From: Pseudomonadota bacterium
GTDB lineage: Bacteria > Pseudomonadota > Alphaproteobacteria > Rhizobiales > Devosiaceae
Direction: 5' to 3'
Length of the DNA stretch: 64,000 bases
Assembly: GCA_023388175.1 (NCBI GenBank)
Contig: JAEWGT010000015.1
Span: forward strand, 1 to 64,000
Position 1 is the stretch's first letter; each line of letters starts with the position of its first letter. The position numbers and the translations under genes were made by a program. Below the pieces are notes generated by a model, which saw nothing but the letters and a program-made list of their open reading frames with translations, ran no database searches and was not told where the DNA came from. Shown here in pieces: positions 7,876-16,812 of this stretch.

Positions 7876-8580
7876 ATGGAATGGACCGCTGAAGCCCTGC
7901 TGATCGGTGTCCGCCGTCACGGCGAGTCCAGTGTCATTGCCGAAGCAATGGTCGCAGGTCGTGGCCGCTACATGGGCATGGTCCGCAACGGCCGTTCACC
8001 CAAACTCGCCGCCACGCTCCAGCCGGGCAATACCGTGCAGGTTACATGGCGGGCGCGGCTTGAGGATCATCTGGGCACATTCAGCATCGAGCTGCTGCAG
8101 GCCCGCGCCGCCGGATTGATTGCTGACCGCAAGCGCCTGTATCTCTCCCAGACGCTTTGCGAGCATCTGCACCTTTTGCCGGAGCGCGATCCGCATGACC
8201 GGCTGCTGGCCATGGCGCTGACCCTGATCGACCATGCCCCGGATGCTGCCGATCTGGCGCGGTTTGAACTGGCCCTGCTCGATGAACTCGGCTTCGGCCT
8301 CGATCTGCAAAGCTGTGCCGCGACCGGAGTGACCGAAGACCTGACCCATGTATCGCCGAAATCGGGCCGTGCCGTGTCCCGTGCGGCCGCAGAGCCCTAC
8401 AAGGACCGGCTCCTGCCATTGCCCAGCTTCCTGTTCGAACGCGGCAATGCTTCACCCGACGACCAGCGCGCTGCCCTGCGCCTGACCCGCCACTTCCTCG
8501 ACCTGCATGTCTGGTCCGCCCGCAGCATTGAACCCCCGGCGACGCGCGAACCGCTGATCGACCTGCTGACCGGGAGTTAG
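7876..8580 (+). CDS. recO: DNA repair protein RecO
   Basis: This 234-residue RecFOR-pathway mediator loads RecA on SSB-coated DNA at gaps. The N-terminal OB-fold begins MEWTAEALLIGVRRHGE. The C-terminal helical part carries the alphaproteobacterial block SCAATGVTEDLTHVSPKSGR in place of a classical four-cysteine zinc finger. The ATG at 7876 is preferred over an in-frame GTG at 7870, which would overlap the ribosome site. The ribosome site (GAAGAAGG, 7863-7870) lies at the very edge of the intergenic repeat, so the insertion of that repeat may have shaped recO translation. Confidence 0.94.
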   Translation: MEWTAEALLIGVRRHGESSVIAEAMVAGRGRYMGMVRNGRSPKLAATLQPGNTVQVTWRARLEDHLGTFSIELLQARAAGLIADRKRLYLSQTLCEHLHLLPERDPHDRLLAMALTLIDHAPDAADLARFELALLDELGFGLDLQSCAATGVTEDLTHVSPKSGRAVSRAAAEPYKDRLLPLPSFLFERGNASPDDQRAALRLTRHFLDLHVWSARSIEPPATREPLIDLLTGS

Positions 8581-8700
8581 CGCGGGGCGGCCTCCTCGTG
8601 AATTGACCCCATAACCCGTGCAAAACCGCGACTTTCAGCACGATCAGGGCCAGTCGCGCTATACTCTGCTCCCGATTCGTTCTCATGAATTGAGCAGCCC

Positions 8701-11001
8701 ATGTCCGACGCCGACACCCTTCCGCCGCCAGACGATCAGCGTATCGTCGATCTCAAGCAGGCGCTCGAAGAGCGGTATCTGTCCTATGCGCTCTCCACCA
8801 TCACGCAGCGCGCGCTGCCCGACGCGCGCGATGGTCTCAAGCCGGTGCATCGCCGCATTCTCCACGCCATGCGGCTGCTCAAGCTCGATCCCAATCAGGG
8901 CTACAAGAAAAGCGCCCGTATCGTCGGCGACGTGATCGGTAAGTTCCATCCCCATGGCGACCAGTCGATCTATGACGCGCTGGTGCGTCTGGCGCAGGAC
9001 TTCGCGCTGCGCTACCCGCTGGTCGACGGGCAGGGCAATTTCGGCAATATCGACGGCGATAGCCCGGCGGCCATGCGCTATACCGAAAGCCGCATGACCG
9101 ATGTGGCGACGCGCCTGCTCGAAGGCATCACCGAGAATGCCATCGACTTCAAGCCGACCTATGACGGCGAGGACGAAGAGCCGGTCGTGCTGCCGTCCAA
9201 CTTCCCGAACCTTCTGGCCAATGGCTCCACCGGCATTGCGGTGGGCATGGCGACGTCGGTGCCGCCACACAATCTGGTCGAGCTGTGCAATGCCGCGCTC
9301 AAGTTGATCCACAATCCGGGCGCCACGACCGAAGATCTCGTTCACCCCGACCCGTCTGCGCCGCCGAGCATGGACGATCTGGTGCGTGGGCCTGATTTCC
9401 CCACGGGTGGCCAACTGGTTGAATCCCGGTCCTCCATCGTCCAGTCCTACGAGACCGGCCGGGGCTCCTTCCGCCTGCGCTCCATCTGGGAGAAGGAAGA
9501 AAAGGGCAGGGGCGTCTATCAGATCGTCGTCACCCAGATCCCCTATGGCGTGCAGAAGTCGCGCCTTGTCGAGAAGATCGCCGAGCTTCTGCTGGCCAAG
9601 AAACTCCCGCTTCTGAAGGATGTGCGCGACGAGAGCGCCGACGATATTCGGCTCGTGCTCGAACCGCGCGCCGGCACCGTGGATGCCGTCATCCTGATGG
9701 AGCAGTTGTTCAAGCTGACCGAGCTGGAAGTGCGCTTCAGCCTCAATCTCAACGTGCTGGACAAGGGCACCGTGCCGCGCGTGATGAGCCTAGCCGACGC
9801 GCTCAGGGCCTGGCTCGACCACCGAAAGATCGTGCTGGTCCGCCGCTCCGAACACCGGCTGGAGCAGATCGGCAATCGCCTCGAAGTGCTCGAAGGCTAT
9901 ATCATCGCCTATCTGAACCTGGACGAGGTGATCCGCATCATCCGCGAGGAGGACGATGCCAAGGCGAGCCTGATCGCGGCATTCGATCTCACGGACAATC
10001 AGGCCGAAGCCATCCTCAACATGCGCCTGCGCTCACTGCGCAAACTCGAGGAAATCGAGCTGCGCAAGGAGCATGCGAGCCTGACCGAGGAAAAGGGCAA
10101 ACTTGAAGCCCTGCTCGGCTCCGACAAGCGTCAATGGGGGGAGATTGCCAAGCAGGTCGAGGCGCTGAAAAAAGCCTATCCGCTGTTTGAGGCGGATGGA
10201 ACGACCGCGCATGCACTCGGCGCCCGCCGCACCATTTTCGGAGCTGCGCCCGCAGCCGACGCCGCCGAGATCACGGAGGCGTTTATCGAGCGTGAGCCGA
10301 TTACCGTGATCCTCTCGGAAAAGGGCTGGATTCGCGCGCCCAAGGGCCACAATGCAACCATTGACGAAAAGGGCTTCAAGACCGGCGATCGGCTGAAGAT
10401 CGCCTTCAATTGCGAGACAACCGACAAGCTCCTGATGCTCACCACTGGCGGCAAGGTCTATACGCTCGGTGCCGACAAGCTGCCCGGCGGCCGGGGGCAG
10501 GGCGAGCCTGTTCGCATCATGGTCGATATCGAGGAGGGGCAGGATATTGTCGATATCTTCGTCTATCGTCCGGGCAAACTGCGCATCATCGCCTCCTCCG
10601 CCGGTTATGGCTTCGCGGTACCCGAGGATGACCTCATCGCAAATACCCGCAAGGGCAAGCAGATCCTCAATGTGTCCCTGCCTGACGAAGCACGGCTGAT
10701 CGTCCCCGGCGAGGGCGACCGCATCGCCGTGATCGGCCAGAACCGGAAACTGCTGGTTTTCCCAATGGCCCAGCTTGCGACAATGAGTCGAGGAAAGGGC
10801 GTGCGGCTGCAGCGCTACAAGGATGGCGGCATTTCCGACATCAAGGCCTTCTATGCCGCCGATGGCCTGACATGGACCGATTCATCGGGCCGCACCTATT
10901 CCAAGCCGACAGAGGAACTGACCGACTGGCTGGGTGACCGCGCGACTGCAGGACGGCAGCCGCCGACAGGCTTCCCCCGCAATAACAAGTTTGTGGGGTG
11001 A
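8701..11001 (+). CDS. parC: DNA topoisomerase IV subunit A
   Basis: This 766-residue subunit cleaves and rejoins DNA to decatenate daughter chromosomes, working with ParE. The catalytic tyrosine is Tyr127 in AMRYTESRMTD. The quinolone-determining region reads HPHGDQSIYDALV (around 84-96). Length and the C-terminal beta-pinwheel with a short tail fit ParC and not GyrA: the GyrA-box is degenerate and the tail is only about 750-766. The region 8581-8700 upstream holds no other gene. It stands alone on the plus strand. Confidence 0.96.
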   Translation: MSDADTLPPPDDQRIVDLKQALEERYLSYALSTITQRALPDARDGLKPVHRRILHAMRLLKLDPNQGYKKSARIVGDVIGKFHPHGDQSIYDALVRLAQDFALRYPLVDGQGNFGNIDGDSPAAMRYTESRMTDVATRLLEGITENAIDFKPTYDGEDEEPVVLPSNFPNLLANGSTGIAVGMATSVPPHNLVELCNAALKLIHNPGATTEDLVHPDPSAPPSMDDLVRGPDFPTGGQLVESRSSIVQSYETGRGSFRLRSIWEKEEKGRGVYQIVVTQIPYGVQKSRLVEKIAELLLAKKLPLLKDVRDESADDIRLVLEPRAGTVDAVILMEQLFKLTELEVRFSLNLNVLDKGTVPRVMSLADALRAWLDHRKIVLVRRSEHRLEQIGNRLEVLEGYIIAYLNLDEVIRIIREEDDAKASLIAAFDLTDNQAEAILNMRLRSLRKLEEIELRKEHASLTEEKGKLEALLGSDKRQWGEIAKQVEALKKAYPLFEADGTTAHALGARRTIFGAAPAADAAEITEAFIEREPITVILSEKGWIRAPKGHNATIDEKGFKTGDRLKIAFNCETTDKLLMLTTGGKVYTLGADKLPGGRGQGEPVRIMVDIEEGQDIVDIFVYRPGKLRIIASSAGYGFAVPEDDLIANTRKGKQILNVSLPDEARLIVPGEGDRIAVIGQNRKLLVFPMAQLATMSRGKGVRLQRYKDGGISDIKAFYAADGLTWTDSSGRTYSKPTEELTDWLGDRATAGRQPPTGFPRNNKFVG

Positions 11002-11141
11002 GCCCCGCCCGCAAAGCGGGAAAGCGCTTCGGTGGAGCGATTTCAGGGCCGGGTGGCTGTGACGGCGCGATGCGTCCGCATGCTGGCAACCAGACTCAAA
11101 TTCTGAACGTTTTCTGCTAACGCCTTCGGGAGACTCGTCAA

Positions 11142-11450
11142 ATGATCCGACACTGCGTCTTTGTCCGCTTCCGCGGCGATGTTGCCGAGGCCGAGCGCAA
11201 TGCCATTTATGCCGACCTGGCGGCGCTGAAGGATGTGGTACCCGGCTTTCTTGCGATCAGCTATGGCGCCAATGTCTCGCCTGAAGGCCTGCATCAGGGT
11301 TTCGCAGACGGCTTTACCATTGATTTCATCGACGAGACGGCCAGAGACGCTTATCTGGTCCATCCTGCACACAAGGCCGCAGGCGGGCGCCTCGTGGCTG
11401 CGCTTGAACATGGGCGCGATGGGTTGATCGTCTTCGATATCGTGGTGTGA
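11142..11450 (+). CDS. Dabb-family stress-responsive protein
   Basis: This 102-residue protein has the dimeric alpha/beta barrel (Dabb, ferredoxin-like) fold. Recognisable features are the opening MIRHCVFVRFR, the helix EAERNAIYADLAALKDVVPGF and the closing strand DGLIVFDIVV. Members are small cytosolic proteins linked to stress in plants and bacteria; catalytic activity is rarely known. It is transcribed toward bpt, with only two bases between the stop codons, and is not part of an obvious operon. Confidence 0.8.
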   Translation: MIRHCVFVRFRGDVAEAERNAIYADLAALKDVVPGFLAISYGANVSPEGLHQGFADGFTIDFIDETARDAYLVHPAHKAAGGRLVAALEHGRDGLIVFDIVV

Positions 11451-11452
11451 GC

Positions 11453-12184
11453 CTACTCGGCCAGCTGTTTCCAGCCCTGCGAGCCGCACTGAACCTCAAG
11501 CGGCCGGTAGTCGCCCTTATAGGCCATCTTGGGCGAACTCGGCACCCAATACCCCAGATAGACATAGTCCAGCCCGGCTGACTGCACCTGCGCGATGTGA
11601 TCGAGGATCAGGAATGTGCCGAGGCTGCGATGGGCAAGGTCGGGGTCGTAGAAGGAATAGACCATGGACAGCCCGTCGGGCATGACATCGGTCAGCGCAA
11701 CGGCCACCAAGGGCTGATCCGGCAGTTCGCGCAGGCGATATTCCACCAGCACCGACTGCACCGGCGTATCCTCGACCATGTATTCATAGTCCTGATAGCT
11801 CATCTGGGTCATGCCGCCGCCCTCGTGGCGGGCATCGAGATAGCGCTTGAACAGCTCGTATTGTTCCTGCGTCGCCACGGTCGGCTGCACCGAGATGCCG
11901 AGGTCGGCATTTGCGCGCTGCACGCGGCGGAACCGCTTCGATTTTTCAAACTGGCGCGTGACGATGCGTACCGATTGGCAGGCGCTGCACCCTTCACAGG
12001 CGGGGCGATAGATCAGGTTCTGGCTGCGGCGGAAACCATTGTCGCTAAGCAGCTGATGCAACATGGATGCCCGGCGCCCGGACAGATGCGTGAACAGCTT
12101 CCGTTCCATGCGATCGGGCAGGTACGGGCACGGCATGGCCGCCGTGAGAAATAGCTGGGTGGTTTCCGGTGTCTGGTCGGTCAT
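11453..12184 (-). CDS. bpt: Leucyl-tRNA--protein transferase (Bpt/ATE family)
   Basis: A 243-residue aminoacyltransferase of the ATE family. Bacterial Bpt enzymes transfer leucine from Leu-tRNA to N-terminal Asp or Glu, feeding the ClpS/ClpAP N-degron pathway. Visible motifs are PCPYLPDRMERKLF near the N-terminus, the cysteine pair in CEGCSACQSVR, and the conserved FYDPDLAHRSLGTF and YLGYWVPSSPKMAYK blocks in the acetyltransferase-like C-terminal fold. The start at 12184 matches the family; the open frame extends upstream without similarity. It follows the RDD gene by 62 bases, the same order seen in rhizobia. Confidence 0.92.
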   Translation of the reverse strand: MTDQTPETTQLFLTAAMPCPYLPDRMERKLFTHLSGRRASMLHQLLSDNGFRRSQNLIYRPACEGCSACQSVRIVTRQFEKSKRFRRVQRANADLGISVQPTVATQEQYELFKRYLDARHEGGGMTQMSYQDYEYMVEDTPVQSVLVEYRLRELPDQPLVAVALTDVMPDGLSMVYSFYDPDLAHRSLGTFLILDHIAQVQSAGLDYVYLGYWVPSSPKMAYKGDYRPLEVQCGSQGWKQLAE

Positions 12185-12246
12185 CGAGGACCTGAAATGA
12201 AGCGAACAGGGACAGTCTAGCCCCGCGCCGCTGCGCAGGCAACGCT

Positions 12247-12771
12247 TCACTCGCCGTCGTGATAATCGTCCGGCATCCGCGCGCTGCGCCAATGGTTCAT
12301 CATGGGCGAGCGGCGCACCATCAGCGTACCCATGACCAGATCATGGATCATCTGCCGGCGCGGCGTGAACAGCGCGAAAAGGATGGTCACCGGCCAGGAC
12401 ACCCAGAAAGTCACCCAGAACAGCAGGGCATGAAAAATGGCCATCCAGCCGTCGAGCGGCTGGCCCCGTGTGGGGGTAAGCACAATATCCATCGCCTGCA
12501 TGCCGACGGTGGCGCGCCTGGATGAACCAAGCGTGATCGCATAGTAGATGACGATTGCGGCCGGCACCACGAAGGCCAGCGACAGCAGGCTCAACCCAAA
12601 GGTGAAAAGCCCCAGCACGACAGCAATCAGCGCAAGAGCCAGCGTGATCGCGCCGATCAGCGCTGCATCGATGCAATAGGCGATGACGCGTCGCGTCAAA
12701 AGACCCTCGAACAGTTCGGGGGCGCTGGATGGGTCCGGCAGATAGGGTCGGGCAGCAAAATCCTGGCTCAT
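12247..12771 (-). CDS. RDD family membrane protein
   Basis: A 174-residue inner-membrane protein with an RDD domain. LTRRVIAYCIDAALIG is the diagnostic first helix with conserved Arg and Asp, followed by two hydrophobic helices, and RQMIHDLVMGTLMVRR gives the C-terminal Asp. The role of this family is poorly defined; some members act as Na+/H+ antiporters. It lies upstream of bpt on the same strand, so the two may be co-transcribed. Confidence 0.85.
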   Translation of the reverse strand: MSQDFAARPYLPDPSSAPELFEGLLTRRVIAYCIDAALIGAITLALALIAVVLGLFTFGLSLLSLAFVVPAAIVIYYAITLGSSRRATVGMQAMDIVLTPTRGQPLDGWMAIFHALLFWVTFWVSWPVTILFALFTPRRQMIHDLVMGTLMVRRSPMMNHWRSARMPDDYHDGE

Positions 12772-12927
12772 GGCTCACAAATTGTCACGATGGAGGCCCA
12801 ATGCAAGAGGGCAGGGAACAGATTTGTGACTGCATCTGTCCCTGCATGTCCCGCAGCGCTACACTGGTCAAATTCCCGCCAGACCCGAGTCGCCGTCTTC
12901 CGCCAGGCGCCTATCCGGAACGTTTTG

Positions 12928-13866
12928 ATGACCGCCCCCGCTTCTCCCGCGCCGCTGACGCATCAGCCCCTGCGTGGTCTCCTCCTCATTCTGGGGGCGA
13001 CACTGCTTTTTGCCTATAACGACACCGCCAACAAATTGCTGGTTACCGACTATAACGTGCCCATGGTCACGGCCATTCGCTACATCACCCATTGCCTGCT
13101 CATGCTGGCCATCGTCGCCCCCCTGCATGGCCGTGAAATGGTCCGGACCCAGCGCACGGGCCTGGTTCTGGTGCGCGCCGCCAGCCTGGCCTGCGGCTCA
13201 TTCCTGATGAGCCTGGCGCTTCAGCGCATGCCGGTCGCCGAGACGACAGCGATCATCTATCTCTGTCCGGTGCTGGTTGTCCTTCTCTCGGGGCCTCTGC
13301 TCAAGGAACATGTGGGGCCCACGGCATGGGTCGCAGCGCTGTTGGGCTTCACCGGGGTCTTGCTGATTGCCCGCCCGGGCGGCGGACTTGATCCGCTCGG
13401 TGTCGCATTTGCCCTCGGCAATGTCGTTCTTGCCCTGGCCTACAATCTGTTGTCCCGGGTTCTCGCCCGGACCGAGCGCACCATGGCCATGCTGTTCTAT
13501 TCTGCTCTGATCGGCGCCATCGCCTTCGGCATCCTGCTGCCATGGACGCTGTATGGCGCTGCGCCGACGCCGGTCCAACTGGCCCTGTTTGCGGGCCTCG
13601 GTGTGTCAGCATGGCTGGGACATTACCTGTTCACCCAGTCCTACCGTTACGCGCCTGCCGCTCTGGTGGCGCCCATGACCTATATGCATCTCGTCTGGGC
13701 GGGCATTCTGGGCTGGCTCGTCTTCGGCCACGCGCCCGAGCCAATCGCGCTGGGCGGCATGGGGCTTGTTGCCTGTGCAGGCTTCGTCAGCGCTGTCCGC
13801 CCGCGCAGAGGGGAGCGTCCTGCCCAACTCGCCGCCGAGGATGGCACGACTGAACGGGCCGGCTAG
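12928..13866 (+). CDS. EamA/DMT family transporter
   Basis: A 312-residue inner-membrane protein with about ten predicted helices and two EamA repeats, the second near residues 160-290. It belongs to the drug/metabolite transporter superfamily, usually exporters of amino acids, nucleotides or related metabolites; the substrate cannot be read from the sequence. The ATG at 12928 starts MTAPASPAP followed by LRGLLLILGATLLFAYNDT; frames further upstream look untranslated. Its TAG stop is inside the palindrome CTAG (13863-13866), which also contains the stop of the convergent hemB. Confidence 0.85.
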   Translation: MTAPASPAPLTHQPLRGLLLILGATLLFAYNDTANKLLVTDYNVPMVTAIRYITHCLLMLAIVAPLHGREMVRTQRTGLVLVRAASLACGSFLMSLALQRMPVAETTAIIYLCPVLVVLLSGPLLKEHVGPTAWVAALLGFTGVLLIARPGGGLDPLGVAFALGNVVLALAYNLLSRVLARTERTMAMLFYSALIGAIAFGILLPWTLYGAAPTPVQLALFAGLGVSAWLGHYLFTQSYRYAPAALVAPMTYMHLVWAGILGWLVFGHAPEPIALGGMGLVACAGFVSAVRPRRGERPAQLAAEDGTTERAG

Positions 13867-14876
13867 CCACCCAGCCTGCGTGCCATTTCCAGCGCGTAAT
13901 AGGTGAGAATGCCATTGGCGCCGGCGCGCTTGAAGGCCCAAAGGCTTTCGAGCACGGCGGCGTCGCGGTTGATCGCACCGGCCGCTCCGGCCAGCTCGAT
14001 CATCGCGTATTCCCCGCTGACCTGGTAGGCGTAGATCGGCACGTTGAACGCATCCTTCGCCCGGCGTACCACATCGAGATAGGGCAGGCCGGGCTTGACC
14101 ATGATGCTGTCAGCCCCCTCTGCAATGTCCTGCTCGATTTCGCGCAATGCCTCATCCGAATTGGCATAGTCCATCTGATAGGTGCGCTTGTCGCCCTTGA
14201 GACGGCTGCCCGAGCCCACCGCTTCGCGGAACGGGCCGTAGAAGCAGGATGCGTATTTGGCCGCGTAGGACATGATCTGGACCTGCTCGAAGCCCTCGTC
14301 GTCGAGCGCCGCGCGGATTGCGGCCACGCGCCCATCCATCATGTCGGATGGCGCGATGATGTCGGCTCCGGCCCTGGCCTGCACCAGGGCCGACTTCACC
14401 ATTGCCGCGACGGTTTCGTCATTGAGAATTTCCCCGTCGCGCACCAGGCCGTCCTGGCCGTTGGCCGAATATTCGTCCAGCGCCACATCGGCGATCAGGC
14501 CAATCTCCGGCACCGTTGCCTTGATGGCGCTGAGCGTCCGGCACATCAGATTGTCAGGATTATAGGCTTCGGCGCCGTCCTCGCTGCGCAGATGGTCCGG
14601 CGTGTTGGGGAAAATCGCCAAGGCCGGGATACCGGCATCGCGCGCATGCTTTGCAGCGGCGACCATCAGATCGATGGACAGGCGCTCGACGCCCGGCATG
14701 GTTTTTATCGGCGTCTTCTCGTTCTGCCCCTCGATGACGAAAAGCGGCCAGATCAGGTCGCGCGGCAAGAGCTGCGTTTCGCGTACCATGTCGCGGCTCC
14801 AGGCGCTGGCGCGTATCCGGCGCAGGCGTCGCCCGGCCAGAAATGACATATCGTGCTTGGGCCAGTCCTGACTCAT
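13863..14876 (-). CDS. hemB: Delta-aminolevulinic acid dehydratase (porphobilinogen synthase)
   Basis: This 337-residue cytosolic enzyme condenses two 5-aminolevulinate molecules to porphobilinogen in heme and cobalamin synthesis. The two active-site lysines are Lys207 (SYAAKYAS) and Lys261 (MVKPGLPYLD, the Schiff-base residue). The metal region at 130-143 reads DVALDEYSANGQDG: Asp and Ala replace the three zinc cysteines, so this is the cysteine-free, magnesium/potassium-dependent class common in alphaproteobacteria. It is divergent from a small membrane-protein gene often found beside hemB in this order. Confidence 0.96.
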   Translation of the reverse strand: MSQDWPKHDMSFLAGRRLRRIRASAWSRDMVRETQLLPRDLIWPLFVIEGQNEKTPIKTMPGVERLSIDLMVAAAKHARDAGIPALAIFPNTPDHLRSEDGAEAYNPDNLMCRTLSAIKATVPEIGLIADVALDEYSANGQDGLVRDGEILNDETVAAMVKSALVQARAGADIIAPSDMMDGRVAAIRAALDDEGFEQVQIMSYAAKYASCFYGPFREAVGSGSRLKGDKRTYQMDYANSDEALREIEQDIAEGADSIMVKPGLPYLDVVRRAKDAFNVPIYAYQVSGEYAMIELAGAAGAINRDAAVLESLWAFKRAGANGILTYYALEMARRLGG

Positions 14877-14970
14877 GGGAGGTCTCCTTGTCGGGCCCTA
14901 GTTAACAGGGGCAGCGCGCCGGTCCAAGGCAAAGCTTGTCGCAGCCCATCGGCCGTATTATCAAAGCGCC

Positions 14971-15357
14971 ATGCTGTTCCAGGCCCCCGGTCTCGCAATC
15001 TATACGCGCATCATTGCCGTCCTGTCCCTGTTCCTCGGCCTGAGCGATGCCGCCCGGCTGCTCGGCGTCGGCACCGGCGCGACCAGCCCCATAGCCATCC
15101 TGGGGTTTTCCGGCTTTGCCTATCTCGCGGTCTTCTCGTTGGCGCGCCTGTTTGCGGCAGTGGGCCTGTGGATCAATGCGTCCTGGGGCGCAGTGCTGCT
15201 CGTGGCGGCAACCAGCGTCGAGCTGGCACTTTATGCCGCCGGCAATTCCGATATCCGCATGAGCGCCATCGGCTTCGCACTGCGGATTGCGCTGCTGGGC
15301 TCCATAATCGTCATCTTCGCCCTGAGCCTCCGTTTCCACCGTGCTCAGGCCGATTGA
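14971..15357 (+). CDS. Small integral membrane protein, DUF6163-like
   Basis: A 128-residue hydrophobic protein with about four membrane segments (residues 11-31, 44-66, 68-90, 97-119). Its position beside hemB and before ldtR matches a gene of the DUF6163 type in Hyphomicrobiales; the family label rests on context and general character. No catalytic residues are apparent. It is transcribed toward the XRE regulator gene and ends exactly one base before that gene's stop on the other strand. Confidence 0.6.
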   Translation: MLFQAPGLAIYTRIIAVLSLFLGLSDAARLLGVGTGATSPIAILGFSGFAYLAVFSLARLFAAVGLWINASWGAVLLVAATSVELALYAAGNSDIRMSAIGFALRIALLGSIIVIFALSLRFHRAQAD

Positions 15358-16095
15358 TCATTCCGGCACAGGGTGAAACTGCTCGATGGTGATTTCCTCG
15401 GCCAGCGCGTCCTGAGGTCCGCCGAAACTGGTGACCGTCGTAAACCAGCGCGTTACCGCGCCATCAATTCTAAATTCAAGCGGCAGCAGCACGGTGTGCT
15501 GCACCATTGTCTGTCTTTGCTCCAGGGCCGCAACGCCAGGCTGGCGTCTTGTCCGCAGCAAAAGCCGCGCTGCGTCTGAAGCCGGGCCGTGTCGCCGGGC
15601 GACTTCCCGAAGCCGGTGCAACAGGTAGGACGCCACTTCCTCCCAGTTGACGATTGCGTCCCGTACTGCTCCCGGGCCGAATACCAGCTCGACAAGATTT
15701 GTCCGCTCGCCATTTTGCGCTGCACCCCCTAACAGACGCAGGGCTGCATCATTGGCGTCGAGAATGCCGAAGGCAGCATCAAGCACCAGCGCAGGGTAGG
15801 GGGTGTGTGCGTCAAGCAGCAATTGAGCTGCCTCACGAACCTCGTCCATCTGCGGGCTTTGCCAAGCGCTATCCCCAAATTGGGGCGCGAAACCAGCGGC
15901 CACCAGCAGGCTGTTGCGCTCGCGCAGGGGCAGGTCCAGCGCTTCGGCGAGCCGCATCACCATCTGGTTGCTCGGCCGTGCCCGTGCCGTTTCCAGAAAG
16001 CTGAGATGTCGGGGCGAAACGTCGGCGGCCACGGCCAGCGCCATCTGGCTCATGCCGCGCCGCTGGCGCCATTCTCTCAGCGCTGTGTCGAACAT
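15358..16095 (-). CDS. XRE family regulator with MmyB-like ligand domain
   Basis: A 245-residue predicted DNA-binding regulator. An N-terminal helix-turn-helix (residues 5-60; RRGMSQMALAVAADVSPRHL, then SFLETARARPS) is followed by a MmyB-type ligand-binding domain (about 85-240) with PALVLDAAFGILDANDAALRLL. Such proteins usually repress or activate the adjacent divergent gene, here the membrane protein at 16215, in response to a small molecule, in some cases a fatty acid. The effector is unknown. The 119-base divergent spacer should hold its operator. Confidence 0.85.
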   Translation of the reverse strand: MFDTALREWRQRRGMSQMALAVAADVSPRHLSFLETARARPSNQMVMRLAEALDLPLRERNSLLVAAGFAPQFGDSAWQSPQMDEVREAAQLLLDAHTPYPALVLDAAFGILDANDAALRLLGGAAQNGERTNLVELVFGPGAVRDAIVNWEEVASYLLHRLREVARRHGPASDAARLLLRTRRQPGVAALEQRQTMVQHTVLLPLEFRIDGAVTRWFTTVTSFGGPQDALAEEITIEQFHPVPE

Positions 16096-16214
16096 GGTTT
16101 CCCTCCCCAGCCAGTGTGCCGCACGGCGATAGGCAATTCCATTACCTCCGAGAGAATTGTTTCCATGACGCCAAGAGGCAAGTCTTGGTCATCCACCACA
16201 AGGAGATCACGATC

Positions 16215-16664
16215 ATGAACGCCACGGCTCTTGCCGCTTATGCCCGCTCGCCTCAGTTCATCTATGTGTACGACACGGGGGTGTCGGCCATTATGGCGAT
16301 GGTCTTTATCGCCGGAGCGCGGCCCATCGCCGATCTCGTCGGTTGGCCCGAGGCGGCCGATGTCATCACAATGATGGGGGTGTTCCTGTTGTCCTGGGCG
16401 CTCTTCAATTATGCGCTTGGCACCGCCCGGTTGCCGGCAAGGTCGGCTGTTGTTGCCAACATCACAGGTGATGCCATATGGGCGCTGGGCAGTGTTCTGC
16501 TGCTGGCAACCCAGGCGTCCATGTTCAACGGTTTGGGTCAGGCTCTTGTGGCGGTGCAGGCGCTTTTTGTCGCCACGGTCCTGCTGACGAAGCTGCGCGG
16601 CTGGCCGGCGCTGATTGGCACCGCGAAAGCGTCTTCACCCCTTGGAAAGGTTACAATTTTCTGA
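16215..16664 (+). CDS. Hypothetical four-helix membrane protein
   Basis: A 149-residue protein with four hydrophobic segments (about 20-40, 50-70, 82-103, 108-130) and no motif that I recognise. The ATG follows AGGAG (16201-16205) by nine bases, a good ribosome site. It is divergent from the XRE/MmyB-type regulator and is the most likely target of that regulator. Similar small membrane proteins next to MmyB-type regulators are common, but no function is known to me. Confidence 0.7.
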   Translation: MNATALAAYARSPQFIYVYDTGVSAIMAMVFIAGARPIADLVGWPEAADVITMMGVFLLSWALFNYALGTARLPARSAVVANITGDAIWALGSVLLLATQASMFNGLGQALVAVQALFVATVLLTKLRGWPALIGTAKASSPLGKVTIF

Positions 16665-16775
16665 CCCTGCGTAAGCCCCTGTTAAGCCAAATTCTCATTG
16701 CATTCCAGTAAGATAGTTTTAAGCCTGTCGCTTAGGGCGATCTTAGTCCGACCGCCGTAGTTTGGCCTCATGAGA

Positions 16776-16789
16776 TGCGAAAAATCGCA
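16776..16789. promoter_or_regulatory. Inverted repeat upstream of ldtR
   Basis: TGCGA (16776-16780) and TCGCA (16785-16789) form a five-base inverted repeat separated by AAAA, about 24 bases before the ldtR start. It is a candidate operator or leader hairpin. It does not resemble the palindrome in front of the L,D-transpeptidase gene. Confidence 0.3.
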
Positions 16790-16812
16790 CACGAAATTAC
16801 AGCGAGGCAAAA

